A stretch of 64,000 nt of DNA from Siphonodentalium dalli (GCA_032622095.1 CP136062.1:9081710-9145709), one strand, 5' to 3'. Counted from the first letter of the stretch, positions 49,795-62,560 are shown. Program-made: numbers and translations. Notes: generated by a model from the letters alone, not told the origin.

Positions 49795-52700
49795 TATTAT
49801 TGACCTTATATTCCGAACAATCTGATTCCCCATATTATTGGCGTTATCTTCCGAACAAGTTGATTCCCCATATTATTGACCTTATATTCTGAACAAGCTG
49901 ATTACCCATATTATTGGCCTTATATTCTGAACAATCTGATTCCCCATATTATTGGCCTTATATTCTGAACAATCTGATTCCCCATATTATTGACCTTATA
50001 TTATGAGCAAGCTGATTCCCCATATTATTGGCCTTATATTCTGAGCAAGCTGATTCCCCATATTATTGGCCTTATATTCAGAACAAGCTGATTCCCCATA
50101 TTATTGGCCTTATATTCTGAGCGAGCTGATTTCCCATAGTATTCGCCTTATATTCAGAGCAAGCTGATTCCCCATATTATTGACCTTATATTCTGAGCAA
50201 GCTGATTCCCCATATTATTGGCCTTATATTCAGAACAAGCTGATTCCCCATATTATTCGCCTTATATTCTGAGCGAGCTGATTCCCCATATTATTGACCT
50301 TATATTCTGAGCAAGCTGATTCCCCATATTATTGACCTTATATTCTGAACAAGCTGATTCCCCGTATTATTGACCTTATATTCCGAACAAGCTGATTCCC
50401 CGTATTATTGGCCTTATATTCCGAACAAGCTGATTCCCCGTATTATTGGCCTTATATTCAGAGCAAGCTGATTCCCCATATTATCGGCCTTATATTCAGA
50501 ACAAGCTGATTCCCCATATTATTGACCTTATATTCCGAACAAGCTGATTCCCCGTATTATTGGCCTTATATTCAGAGCAAGCTGATTCCCCATATTATCG
50601 GCCTTATATTCTGAACAAGCTGATTCCCCGTATTATTGGCCTTATATTCAGAGCAAGAGGATTCCCCATATTATCGGCCTTATATTCTGAGCAAGCTGAT
50701 TCCCCATATTATTGACCTTATATTCCGAAAAAGCTGATTCCCCATATTATTGACCTTATATTAAGAACAAGCTGATTGCCCATAGTATTGGCGTTATATT
50801 CCGAACAAGCTGATTCCCCATATTATTGACCTTATATTCTGAACAAGCTGATTCCCCATATTATTGACCGTATATTCCGAACAAGCTGATTCCCCATATT
50901 ATTGACCTTATATTCTGAACAAGCTGATTCCCCATATTATTGACCTTATATTCCGAACAAGCTGATTCCCCATATTATTGACCGTATATTCCGAACAAGC
51001 TGATTCCACATATTATCGGCCTTATATTCTGAGCAAGCTGATTCCCCATATTATTGACCTTATATTCATAGCAAGCTGATTCCCCATATTATCGGCCTTA
51101 TATTGTCAGCAAGCTGATTCCCCATATTATTGACCGTATATTCCGAACAAGCTGATTCCCCATATTATTGACCTTATATTCAGAACAAGCTGATTGCCCA
51201 TAGTATTGGCGTTATATTCCGAACAAGCTGATTCCCCATAGTATTGACCTTATATTCTGAACAACCTGATTCCCCATATTATTGACCTTATATTCCGAAA
51301 AAGCTGATTCCCCATATTATTGACCTTATATTCTGAACAAGCTGATTCCCCATATTATTGACCTTATATTAAGAACAAGCTGATTGCCCATATTATTGGC
51401 CTTATATTCAGAACAAGCTGATTCCCCATATTATTGACCTTATATTCTGAACAAGCTGATTCCCCATATTATTGACCGTATATTCCGAACAAGCTGATTC
51501 CCCATATTATTGACCTTATATTCTGAACAAGCTGATTCCCCATATTATTGACCTTATATTCCGAACAAGCTGATTCCCCATATTATTGACCGTATATTCC
51601 GAACAAGCTGATTCCACATATTATCGGCCTTATATTCTGAGCACGCTGATTCCCCATATTATTGACCTTATATTCATAGCAAGCTGATTCCCCATATTAT
51701 CGGCCTTATATTGTCAGCAAGCTGATTCCCCATATTATTGACCGTATATTCCGAACAAGCTGATTCCCCATATTATTGACCGTATACTCCGAAAAAGCTG
51801 ATTCCCCATATTATTGACCTTATATTCAGAACAAGCTGATTGCCCATAGTATTGGCGTTATATTCCGAACAAGCTGATTCCCCATAGTATTGACCTTATA
51901 TTCTGAACAACCTGATTCCCCATATTATTGACCGTATATTCCGAACAAGCTCATTCCCCATATTATTGACCTTATATTCTGAACAAGCTGATTCCCCATA
52001 TTATTGACCTTATATTCCGAACAATCTGATTCCCCATACTATTGACCTTATATTCCGAACAAGCTGCTTCTCCATATTATTGACCGTATATTCCGAACAA
52101 GTTGATTCCCCATAGTATTGACCTTATATTCAGAACAATCTGATTGCCCATAGTGTTGGCGTTATATTCCGAACAAGCTGATTGCCCATAGTGTTGACCT
52201 TATTTTATGAGCAAGCTGTTTCCCCATATTATTGACCTTATATTCTGAACAAGCTGATTACCCATAGTATTGGCTTTCTATTCAGAACAAGCTGATTCCC
52301 CATATTATTGGCCTTATATTCTGAACAAGCTGATTACCCATATTATTGGCCTTATATTCAGAACTAGCTGATTCCCCATAGTATTGACCTTATATTCTGA
52401 ACAAGCTGATTACCCATATTATTGGCTTTCTATTCAGAACAAGCTGATTCCCCATAGTATTGACCTTATATTCTGAACAAGCTGATTACCCATATTATTG
52501 ACCTTATATTCTGAACAAGCTGATTCCCCATATTATTGACCTTATATTCAGAACAAGCTGATTCCCCATATTATTGACCTTATATTCAGAACAAGCTGAT
52601 TACCCATATTATTGGCCTTATATTCAGAACAAGCTGATTACCCATATTATTGGCCTTATATTCAGAACAAGCTGATTCCCCATATTATTGGCCTTATATT

Positions 52701-53185
52701 CAGAACAAGCTGATTACCCATATTATTGACCTTATATTCTGAGCAAGCTGATTCCCCATATTATTGGCCTTATATTCAGAACAAGCTGATTACCCATATT
52801 ATTGGCCTTATATTCAGAACAAGCTGATTACCCATATTATTGGCCTTATATTCTGAACAAGCTGATTCCCCATAGTATTGGCTTTCTATTCAGAACAAGC
52901 TGATTCCCCATATTATTGACCTTATATTCTGAACAAGTTGATTACCCATATTATTGACCTTATATTCAGAACAAGCTGATTACCCATATTATTGGCCTTA
53001 TATTCAGAACAAGCTGATTACCCATATTATTGGCTTTCTATTCTGAACAAGCTGATTACCCATATTATTGACCTTATATTCAGAACAAGCTGATTCGCCA
53101 TATTATTGACCTTATATTCAGAACAAGCTGATTACCCATATTATTGGCCTTATATTCTGAGCAAGCTGATTCCCCATATTATTGG
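49795..53185 (+). repeat. 38 bp satellite array, right block (~89 copies)
   Basis: Same monomer and orientation as the left block. A 608 bp higher-order unit (16 monomers) is visible: the rare series ATTCCACATATTATCGG, TATTCATAGCAAGC and TATTGTCAGC occurs near 51003-51110 and again exactly 608 bp later, near 51611-51718. Towards the right end monomers with GATTACCCATATTATTGG predominate, showing regional homogenisation. Confidence 0.98.
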
Positions 53186-53189
53186 GTAT

Positions 53190-54870
53190 GCCAGTATATA
53201 ACTTTGGAAGTTCTCTGAAAATAGCCTATTGAGAAATTCGTCCGACCTTGACTTTTGGAGTTATCGCCATTTTGTTGATTTTGGGAAGGTTTTCTCGCCA
53301 ATAAAATGACTTGTAAAATCGAGGTTTTATTTCTTATATCGTCGAAGCGGCTTCGTCGATTGATTTGAAATTTGGTATCTGCATAGGCATTGAGGATACG
53401 AACTCGATGTACAAATAGGGAATTTCGTCTGACCTTGACCTTTGGAAACAACGCTCTTTATCGATTTTATTGTTGTGAAGAGATCTCCCCCTAAACGGCT
53501 TGAGATATCGGGTTCGGACTTTTTTCATTATTTGCGCATTTACGTGTGTTATGAACCACCGAAAAATGATATGGTTCGCACTTCCGGTTTAAAAGTTCGC
53601 TACTGGTCGAAGGATAAAACAACGCTCTTATATGGAATCCAGAACGACTTGAGATATTGAGTTGGGACTTTTTGATTGATGTGCATCATACTCTGCGCTC
53701 TCGAACGATATATATAGTTAACGGATTTCACTTCCGGTTCGGGAGAATTGGCGTGTGGGTATGTATCTCAAAACTATTTTGGCGCAGATTTGATGGAATT
53801 TGGTGGACATAATCTTTAGTTGTCGCTGACCACTACTCCGTTCAGATGTTTAAAATCGGACTTAAACTTCTCGAGTTATGGCTGCTTTTCGAACCCCTAG
53901 AATGACTTGCAAAATTGCAAAATCGATGTTTGATTTCTTATACCGTCGAAACGACTTGGCCAATTGATTTGATAATTTGTACCTGCATAGCCATTGAGCA
54001 TTCGCAGTCGGTGCACAAATAAGGAATTTCATCTGACCTTGGCCTTTGGAAACAACGCTCTTTATCTGTTTTATTGTTGTTAACGTATCTCCTCCTAAAC
54101 GTCTTGAGATATCGGGTTCGGACTTTTTTCATTATTTCGCATACACAAACCACCGAAAAGTAATAAGGGTCGCCCTTCCTGTTTAAAAGTTGACACTCTT
54201 TATACGAAATCCAGAACGGCTGGAGATATTGAGTTGGGACTTTTTGCGGTATGTGCATCCAACTGTGCGATGTATAAAGATATATATAGTTAACGGATTT
54301 CACTTCCGGTTCGGGAGAACGGGTGTGTGGGTATGTATCTCAAAACTGTTTTGGCGCAGATTATGATGAAATTTGGTGGATATAATCTCTAGTTGCCGCT
54401 GATCACTATCCCACTCGAATGTTTGTAATCGGGCTAAAACTTCTGGAGTTATGGCTGCTTAAATATCTGATTTTTTGGGAGGTTTCGTGCCACCATAATG
54501 ACTTGCAAATCGAGTTTTGATTTCTTATATCGTCAAAACGGCTCAGCCAGTTGATTTGAAGTTTTGTACCTGCATAACTATTGAGCATACGCAGTCGACA
54601 GACTAATAGAAAATTTCGTCTGACCTTCTTCTTTGGGAACAACGCCCTTTAACTTTGTTATTATTTTTAACGTATCTCCCCCAAAACGGCTGGAGAGATC
54701 GGGTTCAGACTTTTAGCATTATGTGCATCAGATTCTGCGCTGTATAATGATGTATATGGGTTACGGTTTTTACTTCCGGTTTGGGAGAAATGGCGTGTTG
54801 GTATGTATCTCTAATTGTTTTTGGTGCAGATTTAGATGGAATTTGGTGGAAGAATCTGTGGTGACCGAGT
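53190..54870 (+). repeat. Old three-copy tandem repeat, ~596 bp unit
   Basis: ATGACTTG(T/C)AAA followed by a GATTTCTTATATCGTC-like block, GATTTGAA, TGCATAG...ATTGAG, TTTCGTCTGACCTT, AACAACGC and GTATGTATCTC...TTTTGG recurs near 53306, 53902 and 54498. Copies are strongly diverged. Frames such as 53179-53451 and 53938-54303 (minus) are readings of the same repeat and share residues for that reason. Confidence 0.85.
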
Positions 54871-55007
54871 ATTACTCTGAGCTATAGTATCACCATACTG
54901 ATATGTGTCTCCTGACAACTGACACTTTATCAGGTGACATAATTTCTGTCATTGGTGAACATGGAAGTATCGCAATTGCTTTGCAATTTCAGTTTAATTC
55001 TAGTTAT

Positions 55008-55575
55008 TATACTTCCATATTTTAATATGGAAGTATATTGTTATTCAATTTTTTATTTTTCACTATTATTATTTATTCTTCTTCTTAATATATTTTGTAA
55101 CCCTTATATCTCTGAAAGTTTAAAAGATAGAATATTGAAATTTGGTAGGTATATGCTTACCAGAGTTATGGCCCTTAAACCAAAATTTTGGCAAAAGTTT
55201 GTGCCCAGATCTTCTCCTATAAGAAGTCAAGCAGGTGAATTTGGTTCTCGTAATCGTGTTAACTAACGAAAGGGTACCAATCGGGGAAATTTTCACCAAG
55301 GTCCGAAAACAATTTGTTGACCTAGGGAGGGTGCAAAATTTGTCAATTTTTTTATTGTCACAGATTCCAACCATTTTGTCTGTCGTGTATCTATACGATG
55401 TACTGATGCTACTCGTGAAATAATTTTGTAAATAGGTTGAGAAATGACCAAGTTATAACAAATCGAAAAATGTAACAATAAAGTCCATGTGTAGAAAGTG
55501 CTTGTGCCCAGATCTTGTCCTAGACGAAGCGCAACAGCTGGATTTGGTCTATGTGAGCGTCTTAAACATAGACAG
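55008..55575 (+). repeat. Solo diverged relative of the 1.38 kb left-edge repeat
   Basis: The same order of landmarks as in the 1-15223 units: the TATACTTCCAT hairpin (55008-55037) with TATTTTTC(A/T)CTATTATTATT after it, a GAAATTTGGT block, a TTTTCACCAAGGTCCGAAAA block (array: TTTTTACCAAGATCCAAAAA), CTAGGGAGGGTGCAAAA, TTTTGTAAATAGGTTGAGAA, TCCTAGACGA and TATGTGAGCGT. Identity is roughly 65-75% by eye. This shows the satellite derives from a dispersed element. Confidence 0.85.
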
Positions 55576-55814
55576 AAGACCAAACCAAATATAATTCCAC
55601 ATACTAGCCGTATCAAAGGCGCGGCTGTACCTTTCATCACGTCTTATTCAAATACTGATTCATAAATATCCTGGTATAGTAAAAAACGGGTCCAAATCAA
55701 CCGGTTCCAAAAAGTCGCTCATTTTGTTTTCACTTTTTGAAAAAGGCTCCATTATTTCAACCTAAACTTTTGGACTTAGAAAGTAATTTTTTTCTCAATC
55801 AATACATATATATA

Positions 55815-56100
55815 TAATTGTCCCCGATAGATTTGGGAGGAATATTGTAATCAGCATGTCTGTCCGTGCGTTCGTCCGAGATGGTTTCTGATTGATAACT
55901 TTAGTATTAGTTAACTGATATTTCTACAATGCGAGAGTTGAAGTATATTAGATCTTCAAATATACAAATATTCACCTTTATCATATTCTGGTGAATATAA
56001 TGATTTCATAGAAATGTGAGAAATTAATGGACTGCCGCATTGTGGAGAAGAATAACGCGGGACGCTCTCTAAACCACAGTCAGAACGAGACGCGTTCATT
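55815..56100 (+). repeat. Direct repeat, left copy (partner 57105-57415)
   Basis: ATTGTCCC(C)GATAGATTTGGG, AATCA(G/A)CATGTCTGTCCGTG, GATGGTTTCTGATTGATAAC, ATTTCTACAATGCGAGAGTT, TTCTGGTGAAT and GGACGCTCTCTAAAC recur in the same order in the right copy, which has one 22 bp insertion. The copies are 1.29 kb apart with no gene between them. Confidence 0.9.
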
Positions 56101-57104
56101 CCTCCCGCACGAAAGTCATGTCATTATATGACTCTTTTGAATGCATTTGCCGTCTCAAAATATGTGTCTATACATATGTCATGCAAATGTGTTCGTGCTT
56201 TGGTCCATTAACGTTAACAGAAACATGAGCAATTTCATGATATAATCGTTGTTACAGTATTTTACAAAAATTACATTAATGGGATAAAACAAGGCTTAGT
56301 TATACTATGTAATCTTATACTAACGTAAAGACGACGTATATCCAATTATTTCATTTGCGATAACAACGATAAACACATAGAAAAATGCAAACATCATCAT
56401 TTTCGTAATAACAATTTGTATATTGTTATACACCGTAGGATATTGCAAATGGACATTCAATTCTTTCCGTTAGTATATGTCTGCCAAATTAGACATGACT
56501 CCCTTTATACTTTCACAAAATAAAACACCACTGATAGTTTCGTGCGCCGTCATTTAAGTCTTGTCAACAAGAAAACGTGAAACAAACGCTCATTATTCCT
56601 ACCATATAGGGAATGTACTTACAGAGAACGCTCTTTTCTGTTCGGTTACGTTCATACCCCATGTGGATTGCTTTGTGTGTTGTTGTTTATCGTGACTGTT
56701 GAATATACCGTGAAAGTCATTTTATTCTTCGGATTCAACGTTCATTTATCGCGGTACATGTGATGTGCTTGTTTGAACCACTTATCTGCCCACGTGGGAC
56801 AAGTCTTGTGAGAATTGGACGGATATGTTCGGAGTTAGTAACATCCAACATCGGGAAATCGTCAAATTGGAGTCGTGTTTCCATGTTGGAATTCTGCAAA
56901 TGTGCAGTGCTAAAGAGAACGATATAAAGCATTCTCATTAATCTTCCGAAAATACGTGCATTGATGTGGAGTGTTCAGATACCATTTATATTATAATTAT
57001 TACCTGTATTATACCCCTGCAATCAGTTGTGGGTGGGTGGGAATTGTATAGGCCTACATGAATCAGCTTGTTCGTCCGTCCGTCCGTCCGTTCATCAATA
57101 TATA

Positions 57105-57415
57105 TATCAAATTGTCCCGGGTAGATTTGGGAGGAATATAGTAATCAACATGTCTGTCCGTGTGTCCGTCTGAGATGGTTTCTGATTGATAACTTTAGTA
57201 TTAGTTAACTGATTCGTAAGTGACATGTCCGTGATATTTCTACAATGCGAGAGTTGGGGTATAGTAGAACTTCATTTATCCAAATATTCGCCTTTATCAC
57301 ATTCTGGTGAATGTAATGATTTCATAGAGATGTGAGGAATTAATGGACTGTCCCGTTATGCAGAAGGATAAAGCAGGACGCTCTCTAAACTACAGTCAGA
57401 ACAACACGCGTAATT
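57105..57415 (+). repeat. Direct repeat, right copy (partner 55815-56100)
   Basis: Same blocks as the left copy, preceded by a (GTCC)n run near 57073-57090. No TG...CA ends, primer-binding site or polypurine tract was seen, so these are not obviously LTRs. Confidence 0.85.
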
Positions 57416-58854
57416 TGTTGGACGACATATGTGACCCAGTTCGCCATAACATTAACAAGCTGAGCAACGTGGTCGCCATGTTGCGATGTAAGGAATACAT
57501 GTAGTATTTTGTATATAGGGGCATGTAACGCGCTCAGCTTCGTTCCCGACCCTTTGCGCTGCCCATACACATTTATGTATTTATACTAATAAAACCCAAT
57601 TGTGTGTGTGTTCGTTTGTTTGTTTGTCTGTCTGTCCGGCTATTGGCGACCAACCGGTTGGTTCATGGCAAAAGAAAATTGGTACACATGGTAAATTCTC
57701 AAATGGAGTGTCATCGGATAGGTACAGCTGACGTCAAATGATTAAATTGGCATTCACGAATAATTTAATAACATAATTAATTACATACCTATTATGATCG
57801 GACCCACGGAGCTGAAAATTAGTGCACATGTTTAAATTGTCCAGGGAAATGCTATCCGTTAGGTGCTTTGCCATCATATGACTTGAGGTGGGACAAAGAA
57901 ATTATATCAACAAAGATACACATCAAATAGCGTTTATTATCAGCTTGGAAGATTGTGGGGAAATTGCTACACATGTGTAACTTGACCATGATATTGCCAT
58001 GGGCAGGTGCCGTGGATCTCAGATGACTTAATAGCACTAATCATTAGCAATAAAGATCGTTTATCTTTAGCTTCGAATAAATGGATCAAGATATTGGTAG
58101 CTTCCCAGAGGTGTCTCATGGAATATCTGTGGTTTATCTCAGTACAAATCGACACACGGTTAACTTGATCCAGGTAACCGTTAGAGAAATATTTAGAGTT
58201 TGTGTTTGGGTTAGTTTTATGGATAGTGTTATGGATTATGTCAGGGATGTGAATAGTATAGTCAGGGCTAAAGGATGGGTAAGGGTTGGTTATGGTTATA
58301 TATATACATAGTTAGAATAGTAGATGTGGTTATGGTTACGACTAGAGCACGGTTATGCTTATGAAAACATTTCGCTTTAAGATACAGTATGGGATGCCGA
58401 TAGGTATGGTTTTGGTTAATGATTGAGGAGGGGTTTGGATTGGAATATATATGATAATTATATGGAAGTATCAAACTTCCAAATGGAAGTTTAAAATTTC
58501 TAGTTATTATTATTATTATTATTATTTATAATCTGGGAATACTCATTGGTACATCGGTGGAAAATCAACTCATGCATCACAAGCAGTTGTTGTGCTAAAA
58601 ATGGGATTATTTTTATTCGAACTGTGTTTGTCCTCCGACTATCCGTATCCGATTACAGGGCTTGGGGCAGATACGACAGCGAGGACACCTGTGTTGTATG
58701 TCGAGTGTGAACGGGCATTCGACGCAAAACGTAATCGGCGGCATCGGAAGTTCTGTGTCCGAATGCCATCTAGCTCGGTAATTATTCCTTATGTAATTGT
58801 AATGTTTGAAAAAACGGCAACAGCCAAGCACATGTTTGTTTTAGAAAGCAGCAC
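57416..58854. other. Stretch without supported genes
   Basis: Contains a (GTTT/GTCT)n run near 57610-57640, a GGTTATGGTTA-type simple repeat at 58200-58450, a GGAAGTAT...ACTTCC inverted motif at 58463-58490 related to the hairpin of the 1.38 kb family, and a (TTA)n tract at 58505. Short open frames on both strands show no domain. Confidence 0.4.
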
Positions 58855-59400
58855 TCATGTGCTGGCTTTCATGTTAATACCGCAGTCTTTCAGGTTTGTG
58901 TAAGTCTTCCAAATCTTTGTGAACATGTCTGGGGTGACATGCTGTCCATATAGTGTTGTGCCCTTGACAAAGCCACAAATCTTCGGCGGTGCATAAGCAT
59001 TGTACTGTGGCCCAGCCACTGACTTGATGTTCACTCCGACAGCTGTCCGCAGAATGCCAGTGACAAAAGCGTCTTCCATAGTAACATACGGCAAATGTTC
59101 TGCTGCAGCGACTATAGAACGTACCACACTAATATTCATGGTGTACATATTACCGCTACAGTATTTAGGGTATAAATCTAACGGATACGCTGACTTCGGA
59201 ACCATATATGTGCCAGATCGAAAAACTGTTGCTGGTGCCTTCGTAGTCGATGGGTTCACACTCGTTGCTACATGCGCCTGGCTTTGCCGTAATACAGTAT
59301 GTTGGGTGAGTAATTGTCTTGTAATTAACACAACAGCTGCTATATAGAAGAAAACTGTCACACTCTGGCAGGACGTAAGCCTATAACCGCACCTGACCAT
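58855..59400 (-). CDS. Short GT31 (beta-1,3-galactosyltransferase-like) protein lacking the usual middle of the domain
   Basis: An open frame of 181 codons. Residues 14-30 form a single N-terminal membrane anchor as in Golgi type II enzymes, followed by a Ser/Thr-rich stem (40-60). Residues 64-125 match the C-terminal part of GT31 transferases: GTYMVPKSAYPLDLYPKYCS, then the acidic MEDAFVTGIL motif at 108-117 (family EDVyvG box). The N-terminal half of the catalytic domain, including the DxD metal-binding motif, is absent, so the protein is about half the usual 320-400 residues. A clear 3' splice site (TTGTTTTCTAG, AG at 59426-59425) lies 24 bases upstream of the ATG, which supports this start. 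It may be an internally deleted gene or a non-catalytic family member. Confidence 0.7.
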   Translation of the reverse strand: MVRCGYRLTSCQSVTVFFYIAAVVLITRQLLTQHTVLRQSQAHVATSVNPSTTKAPATVFRSGTYMVPKSAYPLDLYPKYCSGNMYTMNISVVRSIVAAAEHLPYVTMEDAFVTGILRTAVGVNIKSVAGPQYNAYAPPKICGFVKGTTLYGQHVTPDMFTKIWKTYTNLKDCGINMKAST

Positions 59401-59426
59401 ATTCCCACACTCTGGATCGATGATCT
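59401..59426 (-). promoter_or_regulatory. 3' splice site and 24-base 5' leader of the GT31-like gene
   Basis: Reading the minus strand, a pyrimidine-rich CCGTTGTTTTCTAG precedes ATCATCGATCCAGAG and then the ATG at 59400. This implies a non-coding first exon further right. Confidence 0.55.
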
Positions 59427-61607
59427 AGAAAACAACGGCATAGATGAGAGTCACGTGCGGAAGAGGATAGCCAGATTCGGTGCCATTTATTCGGTTTAGA
59501 TTAAAGGTACACTGGCCATTCGAGACTCAGAGTTATGTCCCTGTAATTCGGAGAGGAGGGTTAAACGGACATGGCTCATTCGAACCTCCAAATTGTCTAC
59601 GTAATTTGGAGAGACTGATACGATAGGTCAATAAATACACGAGATATTGGAACGCCGGGTTCATATGCTTTGAAAAACACTTGCCAAAGTCACAACCATT
59701 TCCCAGCAGTTTTCAGTTTTTCGCCCGAAGTAAGACAAACGCTCTTTATTGCCACCATATCAGGACTATAATAACACGGAACGCTCTTTTCTGTTCCATG
59801 TCGTGCAAATGGCCGATTTTTTTTGGTTGGGACCCAAACACCGTATTCACAGTTGTATTTTGCATTACTACAATGCGTCTGTTTGGGTTACATAATGCTC
59901 GTAGAAAGGTAGTTCAGACATTTATCGACCTATTTCGATACTGAGACCAATTGAAAAGCGAATAATATTATGTGTATTTTGGAGCGCAAATCGCCGTGTG
60001 GCTTTAAGTCGAATATACATGCAGTATCGAATCGAAATTGTCTGAAACTGCCAAAAGTCGTTGCAATTTTCCAACTGTAGCATTATGAACAATTATGCCA
60101 TATCAATAAAATATATATCAGTGGACGCTTTTTGTTATACGCCCGTTTTTAACTGTGTCGTATGTTATTGGTCCGTTTGTCCGTCAGCCATGAAATGTGT
60201 TATGTGGGTTTACTACATGTAGCAGGAAATACAGCTGAAGTTCGAATTTGGGTTCCGTGCGCCAATTGTCGCAATCGTTATGGGCGTTTGTCGGAATCAC
60301 TACTGGCATATTTTGCCACACCCTATAGCGATGATATTTTTTCCCAACGCTTAAGGCAAGTAGGGAAGCGACTATGACTTGGCGCAGTTTGTAGTTTGGG
60401 GCGGGCCCCTGGACGATTTGAAAGGGCTGTTAGCCCTCCACTACAACATACTTTGGTTATGTTGTATTGCTCTGAAGAGCGTGTGTAAGGTTTGTGGATA
60501 AATTCGTATCTACCAATATTTTCCTAGTATGTATGGGGTGCGTGCCACCGAAGCAAGAAGCAAAGCCCCCCCCCCCCCCCCCCCCGAGCGACTATGACGA
60601 ATAAGTCATTTTATTATACACGTTGAGATTCCAGGGGATCATAATGTCAGTATTGCTTGAACTTTTGCCGGGGTTATATTCTTCGAAGTAATATGACCAT
60701 ACGCTAGCGTAATTAACGAGCCACAGCTAAACACACATATAAGCTAGGATATATCTGTGTCTTTTTAATCCTATAAAATAACTTCATAGATCCCATCAAA
60801 TAATATTAACTTAGGCCTTATATCGTGGTGTGATTATGATATATTACACTCCAGACATGCACAAGGGTTTGATCGACAGAGTGGGTCCTATAGCAATTTC
60901 GTGTATAAATTAGGTCAATCATATCATACATCAAGGCATTTGAGAAATCAGATATTGACAATGCATACAGACTACGAGCTCACCAACTCAGACTTAAAAC
61001 CTAAATACAAATATTTTAAAAGCCGTTCCTTTTGTACAAATTATTATAGAATATTGACTATCAACATCAAACTGAAAGTATTCAAAAGTCAAGACTGTTG
61101 GTTGTTTTTCTAGAGGGGAGTAGTAAACTGAAATTAACCATTATATTATTGACTATGTGTGCGCAATCCGATTGAGATGTGTAATATACAAAGAAGTTTG
61201 TCGATTTAATCATGTTCATTTCATCCATAAAATGTCTTCATGTCGATTTCAACGAAACTAGAAGGATATCTGAGGATTATCAGATTCTCGTATGTACTAT
61301 GTAATATTAGGATAATTTAAACGCGATATAATAACGTTTGCTTGCATCACGAATTTCGATTTCGATTCCAGTATTGTCTCCACCCCAACCAGAGTGATTG
61401 CGATTTTCCCATTGCACGCGACATTTATATTTTAAGCCACTCCAATGCAAATATTTGACAGTCCATACTATGTTATAATTATGTGCTCAATAAAATGTAA
61501 ACCGCGGCCACGATTGAACTTCACTATGCATAATTCCGATAGTAACTCCCCTCATTTTGGAACGCTGGCCATTGAAAGACGCACACGTTTATTTCAGATT
61601 ACGACAT
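59427..61607. other. Stretch without supported genes
   Basis: Includes a 20-base poly-C run at 60566-60585. The segment at 59705-59800 repeats motifs seen at 56575-56660 (GACAAACGCTC, AACGCTCTTTTCTGTTC). Near 59518-59605 a motif CATTCGA(G/A)..TC recurs in a short duplication. No coding motif was recognised, and the first exon of the GT31-like gene may lie in the left part. Confidence 0.4.
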
Positions 61608-61757
61608 TAATTCTTTAAGCCCACAGATCTACTGTGCGACAAAAGTGCTCGCAAAAATTCAAAAGAGCAGTGTCGTATTAGATCATATTTGATGTCACAA
61701 AATCAGATATAGTCTATATACGACCCAAAGCGTCCGGCTTTGGTTTGTTATTACCTG
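61608..61757 (+). repeat. Dispersed repeat, copy B (partner at 22262-22425)
   Basis: Same ordered blocks as the copy near 22.3 kb, ending with TATATACGACCCAAAGCGTC and GGTTTGTTA. Both copies are in the same orientation. Confidence 0.8.
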
Positions 61758-62084
61758 CCTGATGATATAGCGGTTGGGGCGAGGCGATATATGCTGCACG
61801 CCAGCATGCAAGTAATAGTTCGGTGACTTTAACCCGGGCGATAGTTCTCTTGCCACAAATCTCGCCACGCGCCTACCGTAAAATCAGCAGGTAGGAACTA
61901 ATGGTTCGAAGACTATATGGTCGGGAAGATAGTTCGCTTTCGGGCAATTGTCAAAATTGCTCTCTGACATGTGGTCGCGCTAGTAGTATACGTGGCGCTA
62001 TCCGTCCAATTCTATCGATTTTTGCCCCCTTTGTTTCATCCTATTGCCTTAAGGGGCCAATGGTAGGGGTTTATTAGGGGTCCT

Positions 62085-62215
62085 TATTGTATGAAAGCCC
62101 CTCCTTTTCCTTCTCACTTATATGATAGGTAGAATGAATTAATGAAGCCCCTCCTTTTCGTTCTTAATTATTTGATAGGTTTTAATTAAAGTCGCTGATT
62201 CTTAATTATATGATA
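62085..62215 (+). repeat. Three short tandem copies, ~45-55 bp
   Basis: AAGCCCCTCCTTTTC with TTCTTAATTAT-like and TGATAGGT motifs occurs near 62095, 62146 and (partial) 62189. It lies about 450 bp upstream of the TATA promoter at 62661. Confidence 0.75.
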
Positions 62216-62269
62216 GGGTGTCGAAACTCCTCCTTATTCGCCCAACAATGGCCACCATAATTGTCAGCA

Positions 62270-62560
62270 AGCCTCGTGCACCTGTTTGGACCTTTTGAAA
62301 ACAATGGAAGTGTGCAGGTGTTTGGACCACGCTATCCTGAAACAATGGAATAGTGCACCTGGTTAGACCAAGTGCCGACGCCTTTTTAATAATCCCGCCA
62401 CAATTTGTTAGCGTCACCATGCTTCTCGTGCACCGTTTGAAAACAAAGGAAGCATGCACCTGCAGAGTCACCTGGTTAGACCGCGCGTTTTCGAAAGCGT
62501 GTCCAAAACCTGACTAATTTATTCATCCCTACCACACGTTCCCCCGAACAATGGAATCAC
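62270..62560 (+). promoter_or_regulatory. Repeated GTGCACCTG...TTAGACC upstream motifs
   Basis: The composite motif GTGCACCTG(G/T)TT(A/G)GACC or its near copies occurs near 62277, 62312, 62353 and 62453. GAAAACAATGGAAG-type blocks occur near 62297, 62341 and 62440. The arrangement, 100-400 bp upstream of a TATA box, suggests a cluster of binding sites, but no experimental support can be read from sequence. Confidence 0.4.

Noticed and set aside
55815-57415. Paired direct repeats as an LTR retrotransposon
   Set aside because: No TG...CA termini, primer-binding site, polypurine tract or gag/pol homology was seen between them.
59000-59347. Plus-strand 115-codon frame
   Set aside because: Antisense shadow of the GT31-like coding sequence.
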